DNA from: Stagnihabitans tardus
Lineage (GTDB): Bacteria > Pseudomonadota > Alphaproteobacteria > Rhodobacterales > Rhodobacteraceae
NCBI RefSeq assembly: GCF_009925085.1
Contig: NZ_JAABNR010000025.1
Coordinates: forward strand, 1-45,478
Direction: 5' to 3'
DNA length: 45,478 nt
A model generated the notes under the pieces. That model did not search any database, was not told where the DNA came from, and saw nothing but the letters and a program-made list of their open reading frames with translations. Positions 26,992 to 35,899 of this stretch are shown piece by piece; position 1 is the first letter of the stretch; each line of letters opens with the position of its first letter. The position numbers were made by a program, and so were the translations under genes.

Positions 26992-27888
26992 ATGGCACAG
27001 ATCACACTTCTCGACGGCGGCATGGGGCAGGAATTGGTCCATCGCTCGGGCGATGAGCCGACGCCCCTTTGGGCGACGCGGGTGATGATCGACCATCCGG
27101 GGTTGGTGAAGGCGATCCATGCCGACTACTTCGCGGCCGGGGCCTCGGTGGCCACGACCAACACCTATAACATCCTGCATGACCGGCTGGTGGGGGTGGG
27201 CCTTGACCACTATTACCACGCCCTGCACCTGCGCGCCCTGATGGAGGCGCATGAGGCCCGCGCCGAGGCGGGGCGCGGGATCATTGCGGGCTCCATGGGG
27301 CCGCTGGGAGAGAGCTACCGGCCTGACCTGACGCCGGAGCTTGCGGTCTCGGTGCCGCTGTATGAGGAGAAGGCCCGGCTGATGGGGAGCCATGTCGATG
27401 TGGTGCTCTGCGAGACCATGTCCTCGCTGGAGCTGGCGCGGGGCGCCCTGATCGGGGCGCAGGCTGCGGGCAAGCCGGTCTGGCTCTCGGTCTCGGTTCA
27501 TGACCGCGATGGGACCAAGCTGCGGTCCGGTGAAGCTTTGGCCGACCTGGCGGAGGTGCTGAAATCGGCCCCCGCAGCGGCGGTCCTGGCCAATTGCTCG
27601 ATGCCCGAGGCGATGCTTTCGGCGCTTCAGGTCCTGAAAGGCTTTGGCCTGCCCTTCGGCGCCTATGCCAATGGGTTTTCCGAAATCTCCTCCCTGCCCC
27701 TGCCCGAGGGTGGCGGCGCGCCGGACTATACCCACCGCCACGACCTGACGCCCGAGCGTTATGGCGATTTCGCCATGTCCTGGGTGGACCTCGGCGCCAC
27801 CATCGTCGGCGGCTGCTGCGAGGTGGGGCCCGCCCATATCGCCCATCTGCGCGACCGGCTCCTGGCCTCGGGCCACCAGATCGCATGA
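26992..27888 (+). CDS. Homocysteine S-methyltransferase family protein
   Basis: A 298-residue zinc-dependent methyltransferase of the betaine/S-methylmethionine-homocysteine methyltransferase fold (DGGMGQEL at 8-15, TTNTYN, GSMGPLGESYRP). Zinc cysteines are in LANCSMPE and in GGCCEVGP near the C-terminus. It makes methionine from homocysteine; the methyl donor (betaine, S-methylmethionine or dimethylsulfoniopropionate-type compound) is not readable. The ATG at 26,992 has GGAGG five to six bases upstream. Its stop overlaps the rluA start (ATGA). Confidence 0.87.
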   Translation: MAQITLLDGGMGQELVHRSGDEPTPLWATRVMIDHPGLVKAIHADYFAAGASVATTNTYNILHDRLVGVGLDHYYHALHLRALMEAHEARAEAGRGIIAGSMGPLGESYRPDLTPELAVSVPLYEEKARLMGSHVDVVLCETMSSLELARGALIGAQAAGKPVWLSVSVHDRDGTKLRSGEALADLAEVLKSAPAAAVLANCSMPEAMLSALQVLKGFGLPFGAYANGFSEISSLPLPEGGGAPDYTHRHDLTPERYGDFAMSWVDLGATIVGGCCEVGPAHIAHLRDRLLASGHQIA

Positions 27889-28532
27889 AGGATTTCGTCT
27901 ATGATCCGCCGATTGATCCTCCGGTGATCCTGTACCAGGACGCCGCGATCCTGGTGGTGGACAAGCAGGCGGGATTGCTGTCCGTGCCGGGCAAGCTGGA
28001 GGGGCGGGAAGATTGCCTCGAGCGTCGCCTGCGCCTGGCCTATCCCGGCACGCTTCTGGTGCATCGGCTGGATTGCGACACGTCCGGCGTGATGATCTTT
28101 GCCCGCAACAAGGCGGCGCAGGGGTTCCTGGGCCAGGAATTCGAGAAACGCCGGGCGAAGAAGTCCTATGTGGCAAGGGTTTACGGAGAGCTGCGCCCCG
28201 ATGCGGGCCAGGTCGATGCGGCCCTTTGTGCCGATTGGCCGAACCGCCCGCGCCAGATGATCGACCCGGTCAACGGGCGGCCCGCGGTGACGGATTGGCA
28301 GGTCATCGGGCGCGAAGAGGGCGCCACCCGCGTCCGCCTGCATCCCCTGACGGGGCGCAGCCACCAGCTTCGCGTCCATATGCTGAGCCTCGGTCACCCA
28401 ATCATCGGCGACCCGATCTATGCGGAAGATATGCCGGAGGCGCCCCGCCTGATGCTCCATGCCGAGACCCTGGGCCTGCATCATCCCGCGTCGGGCGAAT
28501 GGGTGGAGTTCGCCGCCCCGGTGCCCTTCTAA
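27885..28532 (+). CDS. rluA: Pseudouridine synthase RluA (23S rRNA 746 / tRNA 32)
   Basis: A 215-residue pseudouridine synthase. It aligns by eye along most of its length with E. coli RluA: LYQDAAILVVDKQAGLLSVP, catalytic D63 in VHRLDCDTSGV, ADWPNRPRQ, PLTGRSHQLRVHMLSLGHPI and PRLMLHAE. There is no S4 domain, as expected for RluA itself. RluA modifies U746 of 23S rRNA and U32 of some tRNAs. It is translationally coupled to the homocysteine methyltransferase gene and followed at once by an 18-bp palindrome. Confidence 0.92.
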   Translation: MKDFVYDPPIDPPVILYQDAAILVVDKQAGLLSVPGKLEGREDCLERRLRLAYPGTLLVHRLDCDTSGVMIFARNKAAQGFLGQEFEKRRAKKSYVARVYGELRPDAGQVDAALCADWPNRPRQMIDPVNGRPAVTDWQVIGREEGATRVRLHPLTGRSHQLRVHMLSLGHPIIGDPIYAEDMPEAPRLMLHAETLGLHHPASGEWVEFAAPVPF

Positions 28533-28534
28533 GA

Positions 28535-28643
28535 CCCGGGGTATACCCCGGGCTACGCTGGGGACCGAGAGCCCTAGCCGACCACGACCGGCTTGATTTT
28601 GAACGCTACGGCGGCGTTGCGTAGCCCGGGGTATAACCCGGGG
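28535..28643. repeat. Inverted-repeat element flanked by CCCGGGGTATA palindromes
   Basis: CCCGGGGTATACCCCGGG at 28,535-28,552 and a near copy at 28,625-28,643 face each other. Arms 28,542-28,558 and 28,619-28,635 are perfect 17-bp inverted repeats enclosing 60 bases of unrelated sequence. The element fills the whole 112-base space between rluA and the convergent DUF1643 gene and probably terminates both. The 18-mer also occurs at 4,478. The arrangement resembles paired REP elements (BIME). Confidence 0.75.
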
Positions 28644-28644
28644 A

Positions 28645-29151
28645 CTACGCCTCCCAAAGCTCCGGCTGGCGTTCGTAGGCGATATACAAGGGATGCTTCG
28701 GGATCCCGGCGATCGAAAGCCCGAGGTGGTAAAGCGCATGGCCCTGGCCACGCAGCAGGTTTTCCACCGCCGCCCCCCGCCCCAGATGCGCGCCATGCGT
28801 CCCCCAGGCAGCGACGATCCGGTCGGCCTGGGCCGCCATCTCCAGGATGGCCCGGTCATTCTCGGGGCCGATGGGATCGGCCTGCGCCCGCATCACTTTC
28901 GGATCGGTCGCCCTATAGGCAAAGATATTCCCCACCGCAAAGCTGCCAAAGCCCAGGGCCCGCGCCCGCCTTTCGCAGCGCTCGACCGTTGGGTCATTCT
29001 GCACCTCGGTCGCGGTCGAGGGGTTGAGCATGACAAACAGCACCCGGGGCCCGGGCGCCCAGACGCGCTCCAGCCGGTAGCGATAGGCTTCGCAGTCCGA
29101 ATAGACCGCGACGCTTTCGGCGTCCCCCTTCAGATGCCGCCTTGTGATCAT
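28645..29151 (-). CDS. DUF1643 domain protein
   Basis: A 168-residue cytosolic protein of the DUF1643 family: [49 protein letters not shown] and IVAAWGTHG are characteristic. The function is unknown; members occur both in housekeeping and phage-defence neighbourhoods. Here it is the terminal gene of the rbfA-truB operon, its ATG overlapping the truB stop (ATGA). Confidence 0.87.
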   Translation of the reverse strand: MITRRHLKGDAESVAVYSDCEAYRYRLERVWAPGPRVLFVMLNPSTATEVQNDPTVERCERRARALGFGSFAVGNIFAYRATDPKVMRAQADPIGPENDRAILEMAAQADRIVAAWGTHGAHLGRGAAVENLLRGQGHALYHLGLSIAGIPKHPLYIAYERQPELWEA

Positions 29152-30035
29152 GCGACAAAGACGCGGGAGGGGTGGAACTGGCCCATCTTCACCTCGCCGA
29201 TCCCGAGCGCCTCGCCCTGGTGGGAGGCCCAGCAGATCCCCTCGGCAGATTGGAACACATCTCCGGGGTTGCCGAGGCGGATGCGGCGGGCGCCGTCGAG
29301 CGTTGTCTCCACCATGGGGAAATCGGCGAGCGCCGACTGGATCGGCAGAAGCGAGGCCTCCAAAGCCTCGGGGGTCAGGGCAAGCGCCGCCTCCCAGGTC
29401 AGGGCATCGGCGGCATCGAAGGGGCCCGACCAGATGCGCCGCAGCCAGGCGACATGGGCAGCAGTGCCCAAAGCCCGCCCGAGGTCGCGGGCAATGGAGC
29501 GCACATAGCCGCCCTTGCCGCAGACCATCTCCAGCACGACCGAATCGGGAGAGGGGCGGTCCACCACCTCCAGGCTTTCGACCCACAAAGGCCGGGCCTG
29601 AAGCTCGAACTCCTCACCCTCGCGCGCCAGATCATAGGCCCGCTCGCCATCGACCTTGACGGCGGAGACCCGGGGCGGAACCTGAAGGATATCGCCCCGG
29701 AAGGCGCAAAGGGCCGCCGCAATCGCCTCATCCGTGGGGCGCACCGGTGACGAAGAAACCACCTCCCCCTCGGCGTCATCCGTCGAGGTCTCGGCTCCGA
29801 AGCGCACCTCGAAGCGGTAAGCCTTCAGGCTGTCGGTCAGGAGAGACACCGTCTTGGTCGCCTCGCCAAAGGCCACGGCCAGGACCCCGGTCGCGGCCGG
29901 GTCCAGGGTCCCCGCATGGCCCGCCTTCTTGGCCTTCATCAGCCAGCGCAGCTTGTTCACGATATCGGTCGAGCCAATGCCCGCAGGCTTGTCGATCACC
30001 AGCCAACCCGTCACGGGCCGCCCCTTGCGTGCCAT
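29148..30035 (-). CDS. truB: tRNA pseudouridine(55) synthase TruB
   Basis: A 295-residue enzyme that makes the universal pseudouridine 55 of the tRNA T-loop. The N-terminal [20 protein letters not shown], the catalytic D45 in [14 protein letters not shown] and the [14 protein letters not shown] segment are diagnostic; the C-terminal region is PUA-like. It starts at MARKGRP (30,035), overlapping the preceding stop by one base (TAATG). rbfA-(DUF2233)-truB fits the common bacterial translation cluster, with the DUF2233 gene inserted between. Confidence 0.95.
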   Translation of the reverse strand: MARKGRPVTGWLVIDKPAGIGSTDIVNKLRWLMKAKKAGHAGTLDPAATGVLAVAFGEATKTVSLLTDSLKAYRFEVRFGAETSTDDAEGEVVSSSPVRPTDEAIAAALCAFRGDILQVPPRVSAVKVDGERAYDLAREGEEFELQARPLWVESLEVVDRPSPDSVVLEMVCGKGGYVRSIARDLGRALGTAAHVAWLRRIWSGPFDAADALTWEAALALTPEALEASLLPIQSALADFPMVETTLDGARRIRLGNPGDVFQSAEGICWASHQGEALGIGEVKMGQFHPSRVFVA

Positions 30036-30742
30036 TATTCCACGACTCCGACGATGGGGCCGATGGCGAAGCCACCGCCCTGACGGCCAATCTCGGGCGC
30101 ATAGAGCCGCGAGATCGAGCCGTCGAAATACAGCGCATCCCGCGCCCCCAAGGCATCCCGGAAGAACCGCGCGAAACGGTCGAAATTCACCCGTTGTTCG
30201 GAAAGCACAAACCAGGCGGTCTTTCCGTCCTTGGAAACCCCCACACCGTTGCGAATGTTCAAGCTGTCGGAATCCGGTTTGAAGGACGGATGCAGCGCGC
30301 CCTCGATCACCAGCATGGGGCCGGACTGGGAGGCATAGCGGCATTCCGGCGGATCGACCTTGAAGGCCCGACTTTCGACGACCGAAAACCGCTTGCCGAT
30401 GCAGAAGACGCCATTGGGAAGAAGCCCGAAATTCCCCGGCCCGTCGCGGGTCACCAGGCCATGGGCCTGGACCCCGTCCTCGATGTAAAGCCCGACCGGG
30501 GAGAGGTCGGGCTGATACATCCCGGCATTCATCGCCCAGACCAGCCGCCGAGGCGCCAAGGCCCGGTCCACCGGGCCGAAACCACCATAGGGCTGGCCAT
30601 TGGCGTCCTTGAGAAACAGCCGCAGGTCATCGCCCGCCTTGGCCTCGCAGACGGCCATGGGCACATCCTCGAAGGTCATGCGCGTGCAATCCGCCGCAGC
30701 CTCTTGCGCCAGGGCCAGAAGGCCAAGAACCAGCCAGCGCAT
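30035..30742 (-). CDS. Exported phosphodiester glycosidase family protein (DUF2233/NAGPA)
   Basis: A 235-residue secreted protein. A signal peptide spans residues 1-18 ([14 protein letters not shown]). The NAGPA-like domain follows: [42 protein letters not shown] and [20 protein letters not shown]. Family members cleave GlcNAc-1-phosphodiesters or act on cell-wall glycans; the substrate here is unknown. The ATG at 30,742 is better spaced from GGAAG than the GTG one codon upstream. It sits between rbfA and truB, overlapping each by one base. Confidence 0.85.
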   Translation of the reverse strand: MRWLVLGLLALAQEAAADCTRMTFEDVPMAVCEAKAGDDLRLFLKDANGQPYGGFGPVDRALAPRRLVWAMNAGMYQPDLSPVGLYIEDGVQAHGLVTRDGPGNFGLLPNGVFCIGKRFSVVESRAFKVDPPECRYASQSGPMLVIEGALHPSFKPDSDSLNIRNGVGVSKDGKTAWFVLSEQRVNFDRFARFFRDALGARDALYFDGSISRLYAPEIGRQGGGFAIGPIVGVVE

Positions 30743-31149
30743 CACTCTTCCGGCTCGTCCTTGGCCGCGATGTCGCGCTGCACCACGGGATCGGAGAAGA
30801 GCCGTCGGGTCTCGTCCATGCGGTCATAGGTCTCATCGGCGCGGAAGCGCAGGTCGGGGGCATGGCGCAGGATGACCTCTTCCGAGACCTTCTTGCGGAT
30901 GATGCCCTTGTGCCGCGCCAAGGCCGCGATGGCCTCTTCGACGGAACCCTTGCCGAACAAGGGCATGACATAGATCGTGGCGACCTTGAGGTCGGCCGAG
31001 ACCGAGACTTCGCCCACCGTGATCGGGATGGCGTCGAAGGCCGGGTCGTGGATTTCGCCGCGTTGCAGGAGCTCTGACAGCACCCGGCGGATCATTTCGC
31101 CCACGCGCAGCTGGCGCTGTCCGGGGCCTTTGGAGGATTGTTTTGCCAT
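30742..31149 (-). CDS. rbfA: 30S ribosome-binding factor RbfA
   Basis: A 135-residue KH-like protein needed for 16S rRNA 5' end maturation and cold adaptation. QRQLRVGEMIRRVLSELLQR, SADLKVATIYVMPL and LRHAPDLRFRADETYDRMDE are the family hallmarks. The ATG at 31,149 is chosen by the conserved N-terminus; the ribosome site is weak. It is the first gene of a four-gene minus-strand operon (rbfA, DUF2233, truB, DUF1643) and is divergent from dapB across 94 bases. Confidence 0.94.
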   Translation of the reverse strand: MAKQSSKGPGQRQLRVGEMIRRVLSELLQRGEIHDPAFDAIPITVGEVSVSADLKVATIYVMPLFGKGSVEEAIAALARHKGIIRKKVSEEVILRHAPDLRFRADETYDRMDETRRLFSDPVVQRDIAAKDEPEE

Positions 31150-31243
31150 GAGGCCTGATAGGACCAAAAGCCCCTGCCCGCAAGCGCAAGGGCTTTCCGC
31201 CCCCCCGAAATGGCGGTAAACGGCTGTCAAACGGAGGGATATC

Positions 31244-32050
31244 ATGGAAAAGCCGGGCATCGTGATCACGGGGGCCTCGGGCCGCATGGGGCAGGCCCTG
31301 GCGAAACTGGTGGTGGCCCAGGGTCGCTTCCAGATCGTGGGGGCCATCGAACGCGAGGGCTCGGCCGCCCTGGGCCGCGACCTCGGCGCGCTTTGCGGGC
31401 TGGGAGAGTTGGGCGTCACGGTCACCGATGACCCCCTGCCCGCCTTTGCCAAGGCAAGGGCCCTGGTGGACTTCACCTCCCCGGCGGCCTCGGTCGCCTT
31501 TGCGGCTTTGGCGGCGCAGGCGCGCCTCGTGCATGTGGTCGGCACCACGGGGATGGAGCCGGAACATCACCGCAAGCTCGACCTCGCCGCCCATCATGCG
31601 GTGGTCATCCAGGCGGGGAACATGAGCCTTGGGGTGAACCTTCTGACGCGCCTGACGCAAAAGATCGCCGAGGCGCTGGATGCCGATTGGGACATCGAGA
31701 TCGTCGAGGCCCATCACCGCATGAAGGTCGATGCCCCCTCGGGCACGGCGCTGATGCTGGGCGAGGCCGCCGCCAAGGGGCGCGGCATCGACCATGACAA
31801 GGCCCGCGTCTCGGGCCGCGACGGGATCACCGGGGCGCGCGAAAAGGGCACGATCGGCTACAGCGCCATCCGCGGCGGCGATATCGTCGGCGAACACGAC
31901 GTGATCTTCGCCGCCGATGGCGAGCGCATCATCCTGCGCCACATCGCCACCGACCGCGCCCTCTTTGCGCGCGGGGCTCTCAAGGCCGCCGCCTGGGGGC
32001 TGGACCAGAAGCCGGGGCGCTATGACATGATGGATGTTCTCGGGCTGTAA
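31244..32050 (+). CDS. dapB: 4-hydroxy-tetrahydrodipicolinate reductase
   Basis: A 268-residue NAD(P)H-dependent reductase in the diaminopimelate and lysine pathway. The nucleotide-binding loop is [10 protein letters not shown] (10-19); the substrate-binding signature is [15 protein letters not shown] near residue 155. [13 protein letters not shown] and [13 protein letters not shown] also fit. GGAGG lies six bases before the ATG. It provides meso-diaminopimelate for the cell wall. A hairpin module follows the stop. Confidence 0.96.
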   Translation: MEKPGIVITGASGRMGQALAKLVVAQGRFQIVGAIEREGSAALGRDLGALCGLGELGVTVTDDPLPAFAKARALVDFTSPAASVAFAALAAQARLVHVVGTTGMEPEHHRKLDLAAHHAVVIQAGNMSLGVNLLTRLTQKIAEALDADWDIEIVEAHHRMKVDAPSGTALMLGEAAAKGRGIDHDKARVSGRDGITGAREKGTIGYSAIRGGDIVGEHDVIFAADGERIILRHIATDRALFARGALKAAAWGLDQKPGRYDMMDVLGL

Positions 32051-32057
32051 AGGTCGC

Positions 32058-32182
32058 AGGGGGGCTGTCTGCCCCCCTCACCCCCCGAGGATACTTGATC
32101 CAGTATGAAAGCCATGCATCCCTTTCATACTGACCCAAACATCCCGGGGTGAGGCGCGAAGCGCCGAGGGGCAGCGCCCCTC
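32058..32182. repeat. Two hairpin modules in inverted orientation (terminator pair)
   Basis: A plus-oriented module (stem 32,058-32,078, then ATACTTGATCCAGTATGAAAG) is followed by a minus-oriented one (CTTTCATACTGACCCAAACA, then folds at 32,153-32,165 and 32,166-32,182, the last with loop CAGCG). Their tails form a perfect 11-bp inverted repeat, 32,101-32,111 with 32,122-32,132. The first is a likely terminator of dapB. No gene converges from the right, so the second copy is not explained by terminator function. Confidence 0.65.
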
Positions 32183-32299
32183 ACTTCCTTCTTCCCTTTC
32201 CTCCGATTCTGCGCTAGACGCCGCCATCCCGAAAGGGACCAAGGGCCTTGCTGGACGACATCCCGGCTCGTGCCGTCACCCTCAGATATGGAGATCCCG

Positions 32300-32569
32300 A
32301 TGTCGATCACTGCCGAAGACAAGGCCCGCGTCATCAAGGAATATGCGACCAAGGAAGGCGACACCGGTTCGCCCGAGGTTCAGGTCGCGATCCTGTCGCA
32401 CCGCATTGCCGCCCTGACCGAGCACTTCAAGGGCCACAAGAAAGACAACCATTCGCGTCGCGGCCTTTTGGCCCTCGTCGCCCAGCGCCGCAAGCTCCTG
32501 GACTACCTCAAGGGCAAGGACCAGGCGCGTTACGCGACCCTGATCCAGCGCCTCGCGCTGCGTCGCTGA
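32300..32569 (+). CDS. rpsO: 30S ribosomal protein S15
   Basis: An 89-residue S15, the exact usual length, which binds the 16S rRNA central domain. [40 protein letters not shown] and the [20 protein letters not shown] segment are unmistakable. The ATG at 32,300 follows GGAG by seven bases; upstream in-frame ATG codons are not conserved. In many bacteria rpsO immediately precedes pnp; here a strong terminator and four other genes intervene. Confidence 0.97.
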   Translation: MSITAEDKARVIKEYATKEGDTGSPEVQVAILSHRIAALTEHFKGHKKDNHSRRGLLALVAQRRKLLDYLKGKDQARYATLIQRLALRR

Positions 32570-32590
32570 TCGCAAGACCAGACTGACAGG

Positions 32591-32617
32591 CGCCCGGAGG
32601 TCTCCTCCGGGCGTTTT
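32591..32617 (+). terminator. Intrinsic terminator after rpsO
   Basis: CGCCCGGAGG-TCT-CCTCCGGGCG, a perfect 10-bp stem with 3-base loop, is followed by TTTT. It begins 22 bases after the rpsO stop and is the most classical terminator of the window. Confidence 0.92.
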
Positions 32618-32683
32618 GCTTTGGCCCGGGGCCTGGGCCTCGGAAAGCTTGCGCTTCGGGCGGCTTTGAGGGACGTTCTGGCC

Positions 32684-33622
32684 ATGACCCATCTGCGCAA
32701 GAGACTGCTCTTATCCCTGGCGGCAGCCCTGTTTTACGCGGGACTAGGCTATCTGGTGATCTGGGCCGTCCCGCCGGGCGACAGCATGCCCTTCTTTGCC
32801 GGCCTTGTGCTTCTGCCCATGGGGCTTGCCTCGGTCGCCACGACCCTGGCAAATCCGCATGGCGATGGCGGCGCCTGGGGAGAGGTCAAACGGTCCTGGA
32901 TCGTGCTGGGCGCTGCCATCCTGCTTTCTGCCGTGGTCTTTGGCGAGGGGATCCTTTGCCTTGTGATCGCCTCGCCCGTGCTGGGGCTGTTTTCCGCCTT
33001 GGGCGCCATCCTGACCCATGCGCTCTTGCGCCGCCTTGCGCCCGCCTCGGTGGCCGGGGTCTTCTGCCTGATGCCCTTCGTCCTTCTGCCGTTGGAGCCC
33101 TATCTCTCCTGGCAGGCCAGCGCGGGCCGGGTCGTCACGGTCATCGAGATCGATGCCCCTCCCGCCGAGGTCTGGCGCCACACGGTCGAGATCCCGCAGA
33201 TCGACGCGGAGGCCCTGCCCTGGACGATCAGCCACGACCTCCTGGGCCTGCCCCAGCCCATCGACGCAAGGCTTCCCCCGGGGTCAGGCGTCCGGCAGTT
33301 GCGCTGGACGCGGGGCATCGCCTTCCAGGAAGTCATCACCGACTGGCAAGAGAACCGCGCGCTCTCCTGGACCTTCCGTTTCGACGAGAGCTCGATCCCC
33401 GACGAGATCGACCGCCATATCCAGGTCGAAAGCCGCTATCTGCACCTTGAAGGCGGCGGCTATGTGCTGGAGCCCCTGGGGCAAGGCACAAGGCTGACCC
33501 TGACCACGGATTATGTCGTGACCTCGCCCCTGAACTTCTATTTCAAGGCCTGGGGCGACCTGATGCTGAACGACTTCCACCACGCGGTTCTGACGGTGAT
33601 CAAGGCGCGGGCCGAGGGGTGA
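32684..33622 (+). CDS. Membrane protein with C-terminal SRPBCC-like domain
   Basis: A 312-residue protein. Residues about 8-142 hold four to five membrane helices (LLLSLAAALFYAGLGYLVIW; MPFFAGLVLLPMGLASVATT; WIVLGAAILLSAVVFGEGIL; VAGVFCLMPFVLLPLEPYL). Residues about 150-312 look like an SRPBCC/START ligand-binding domain (VIEIDAPPAEVWRHTVEIPQ; LEPLGQGTRLTLTTDY). The function is unknown. The ATG at 32,684 lies beyond the rpsO terminator; the frame's earlier TTG is inside that terminator's flank and is rejected. It overlaps the convergent antiporter gene by 23 bases. Confidence 0.75.
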   Translation: MTHLRKRLLLSLAAALFYAGLGYLVIWAVPPGDSMPFFAGLVLLPMGLASVATTLANPHGDGGAWGEVKRSWIVLGAAILLSAVVFGEGILCLVIASPVLGLFSALGAILTHALLRRLAPASVAGVFCLMPFVLLPLEPYLSWQASAGRVVTVIEIDAPPAEVWRHTVEIPQIDAEALPWTISHDLLGLPQPIDARLPPGSGVRQLRWTRGIAFQEVITDWQENRALSWTFRFDESSIPDEIDRHIQVESRYLHLEGGGYVLEPLGQGTRLTLTTDYVVTSPLNFYFKAWGDLMLNDFHHAVLTVIKARAEG

Positions 33623-34808
33623 TCCGATCGATCAGCCGGAAGGCCAGGGGATTGGCGATGATCGACAGGATGGCGCCGGCGACGACCAGGGCCACGGCCT
33701 CGTCAGGCACCAGGGCCAGTTTCACCCCCAGGACGATCAGGATGAAAGAGAACTCGCCGATCTGCGCCAGGCTGGCCGAGATCGTCAGCGCCACCGATTT
33801 GTCATGGCCGAAGGCGCGGACGATGCCATAGGCGGCGGCCGATTTGCCCAGGGTGATGATCAGGAAAGTGGCCAGCACGGTCAGCGGCTCTTCCACCAGG
33901 ATGGCCGGGTCGAAGAGCATGCCCACCGAGACGAAGAACAGGACGGCGAAGGCATCGCGGAGCGGCAGCGTGTCCTTGGCGGCCTGGGTGGCAAGCTTGC
34001 TTTCCGCCAGCACCATGCCCGCGAAGAAGGCGCCCAGCGCAAAGGAAACGCCGAAGAGCTTGGCCGAGCCATAGGCCACGCCAAGCGCAATCGCGAGAAC
34101 TCCCAGCCGGAAGAGCTCTCGCGAGCCGGTATGGGCGGTGTAATGCAGCACCATGGGGATGGTCCGCCGCCCCAGGATCAGCATCAGCGCGACGAAGACC
34201 CCGACCTTGACCGCCGTCAGTCCCAGCGTCGCCCAAAGCGGCTGCACCCCAAGCGAGGCGACCAGCCCCCCCGAGGTCCCGCCCAAGAGCCCGGCAAGCG
34301 GCGGCAGAAGCACAAGGGTCAGGACCATGGCCAGGTCCTCGACGATCAGCCAGCCCACCGCGATGCGGCCCTTGTCGGTGGCGACCTCCTTACGCTCTTG
34401 CAGGGCGCGCAGCAGCACCACGGTCGAGGCGACCGAGAGCGAGAGGCCGAAGACCAGGCCCGCCCCCGGGCTCCAGCCCAGCGCCCAGGCCAGGCCCATG
34501 CCCATCAGTGTCGCCACCGCGATCTGGCCGATGGCGCCCGGGATGGCGATGGCGCGCACCGACAGAAGGTCGCGGAGCGAGAAATGCAGCCCCACGCCGA
34601 ACATCAGGAGGATGACCCCGATCTCGGCCAGCTCTGTCGCCAGCGCCGCATCGGCCACGAAACCGGGGGTGAAGGGTCCGACGCAGATCCCCGCCGCGAG
34701 ATAGCCCACAATGGGCGGCAGGCGCAGCCTCTGGGCGATGAGGCCGAAGAGGAAGGCAAGGCCAAGGCCCATGGCGATCGTGGCAATCAGCGGCGTGTCG
34801 TGGGGCAT
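33600..34808 (-). CDS. CPA2-family cation:proton antiporter lacking the RCK domain
   Basis: A 402-residue membrane protein with about twelve helices resembling the KefB/YbaL group (PPIVGYLAAGICVGPFTPGF, ELAEIGVILLMFGVGLHFSL, GLSLSVASTVVLLRAL, FFVSVGMLFDPAIL, LAQIGEFSFIL). E. coli YbaL and Kef proteins continue into a cytosolic TrkA-N/RCK domain; here the protein ends right after the last helix (LAFRLIDRITPRPAP). The overlapping opposite-strand gene leaves no room for that domain, so this is a naturally short or truncated form. The ATG at 34,808 follows GGGAG. Ion specificity (K+ or Na+) is uncertain. Confidence 0.85.
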   Translation of the reverse strand: MPHDTPLIATIAMGLGLAFLFGLIAQRLRLPPIVGYLAAGICVGPFTPGFVADAALATELAEIGVILLMFGVGLHFSLRDLLSVRAIAIPGAIGQIAVATLMGMGLAWALGWSPGAGLVFGLSLSVASTVVLLRALQERKEVATDKGRIAVGWLIVEDLAMVLTLVLLPPLAGLLGGTSGGLVASLGVQPLWATLGLTAVKVGVFVALMLILGRRTIPMVLHYTAHTGSRELFRLGVLAIALGVAYGSAKLFGVSFALGAFFAGMVLAESKLATQAAKDTLPLRDAFAVLFFVSVGMLFDPAILVEEPLTVLATFLIITLGKSAAAYGIVRAFGHDKSVALTISASLAQIGEFSFILIVLGVKLALVPDEAVALVVAGAILSIIANPLAFRLIDRITPRPAP

Positions 34809-34974
34809 CGGTTCTCCCTTTTTGCCCAAGGTAAGCAGGTATCGGGGGGGATCAACCGCGGGGCCCCGGATTTCCCGCCCCTTGGGCGATTTTCTTGACG
34901 GCGCCATCGGTTGTGCCCTGCAAAGCGTCGCAAATGGCCCATGGCGCGGGCGGTGGGCGGGCCAGTCTCGCGCC

Positions 34975-35838
34975 ATGCAGCGCCCCTGGCTCTTCCCGCT
35001 TCTTGCCGCCGCCATGGTCATCTCCTGGTCGGGCGGCTTCATCGGCATCCGCTTTGCCACCGAGGGCGCCGCCGTCGAGACCATGCTCTTCTGGCGCTCC
35101 CTCGCCTCGGGGCTGATCCTTCTGCCCTTTGCGCTGCGGGGGCCTGCCATCGGGGCAAGGGCGGCGCTGGCGCAGGGGCTGCTCTCCTTCCTGGGGATGT
35201 TTCTCTATCTCGGAGGCTTCTCTTGGGCCATCGCGCTTCGGGTGCCCACCGGGCTCGTGGCGCTGATGGCCGATCTCGTGCCCCTGGCCATCGCGGCCCT
35301 GGCCTGGCCGATGCTGGGACAGCGCTGGACGGGGCGCCAGGCCCTGGGCACCCTGATCGGCATTGCGGGCGTGGCCCTGACCACGGCGCCAGCGCTGCGG
35401 CTGGGCCATGCGCCGCTGTACGCCTATGCCCTGCCCGTCCTGGGCATGGTGACCTTCGGCCTCGCCACCGTCCTGCAAAAGCGCAGCCCCGGCCTTGGCA
35501 TCGTGCAGCGGCTTTGCCTGCAATGCCTCTGGGCCGCGCTTTTCTTCTCCCCCTTCGCAGCCCTGGGCGGAGGCCTCGTCCCGCCCATGACCTTCGTGGC
35601 GCTGGGGGGCATCGCCTGGCTGGTTCTGGTGGCGACGCTGGCCTCCTGGGGGATCTATTACCTCTGCCTCAGGCTTTACCCGCCGAACCGGGTGGCGGCC
35701 CTCATCTACCTTTCGCAGCCGCTGACCATGGTCTGGGCCCATCTCGTCTTTGCCGAGCCCCTGACCCTGGGGATGATTGCGGGGCTTGTGGTCACCCTGG
35801 GAGGGGTCGCCTTGGTCTCGGGGCAAGAGACGGCGTAA
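34975..35838 (+). CDS. EamA/DMT-family transporter
   Basis: A 287-residue permease with ten hydrophobic helices in two EamA repeats (first from WLFPLLAAAMVISWSGGFIG, second from PLYAYALPVLGMVTFGLATV). The drug/metabolite transporter superfamily exports amino acids, nucleosides or other small molecules; substrate unknown. The ATG at 34,975 precedes MQRPWLF, where membrane character begins. It is divergent from the antiporter gene. Confidence 0.87.
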   Translation: MQRPWLFPLLAAAMVISWSGGFIGIRFATEGAAVETMLFWRSLASGLILLPFALRGPAIGARAALAQGLLSFLGMFLYLGGFSWAIALRVPTGLVALMADLVPLAIAALAWPMLGQRWTGRQALGTLIGIAGVALTTAPALRLGHAPLYAYALPVLGMVTFGLATVLQKRSPGLGIVQRLCLQCLWAALFFSPFAALGGGLVPPMTFVALGGIAWLVLVATLASWGIYYLCLRLYPPNRVAALIYLSQPLTMVWAHLVFAEPLTLGMIAGLVVTLGGVALVSGQETA

Positions 35839-35899
35839 AGACTTCGTCAATCCTTGGCTGGTAGCAGAAGGCAAATGCAAAGAATTTGCCGAGGATTGG

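Noticed and set aside
26992-27888. SAM riboswitch upstream of the homocysteine methyltransferase
   Set aside because: The divergent gap has only 93 bases and I could not trace any SAM-I or SAM-II fold in it.
31167-31196. Inverted repeat AAAGCCC/GGGCTTT between rbfA and dapB as a regulatory site
   Set aside because: Seven-base arms with a 16-base gap in G+C-rich sequence are weak, and no other signal supports it.
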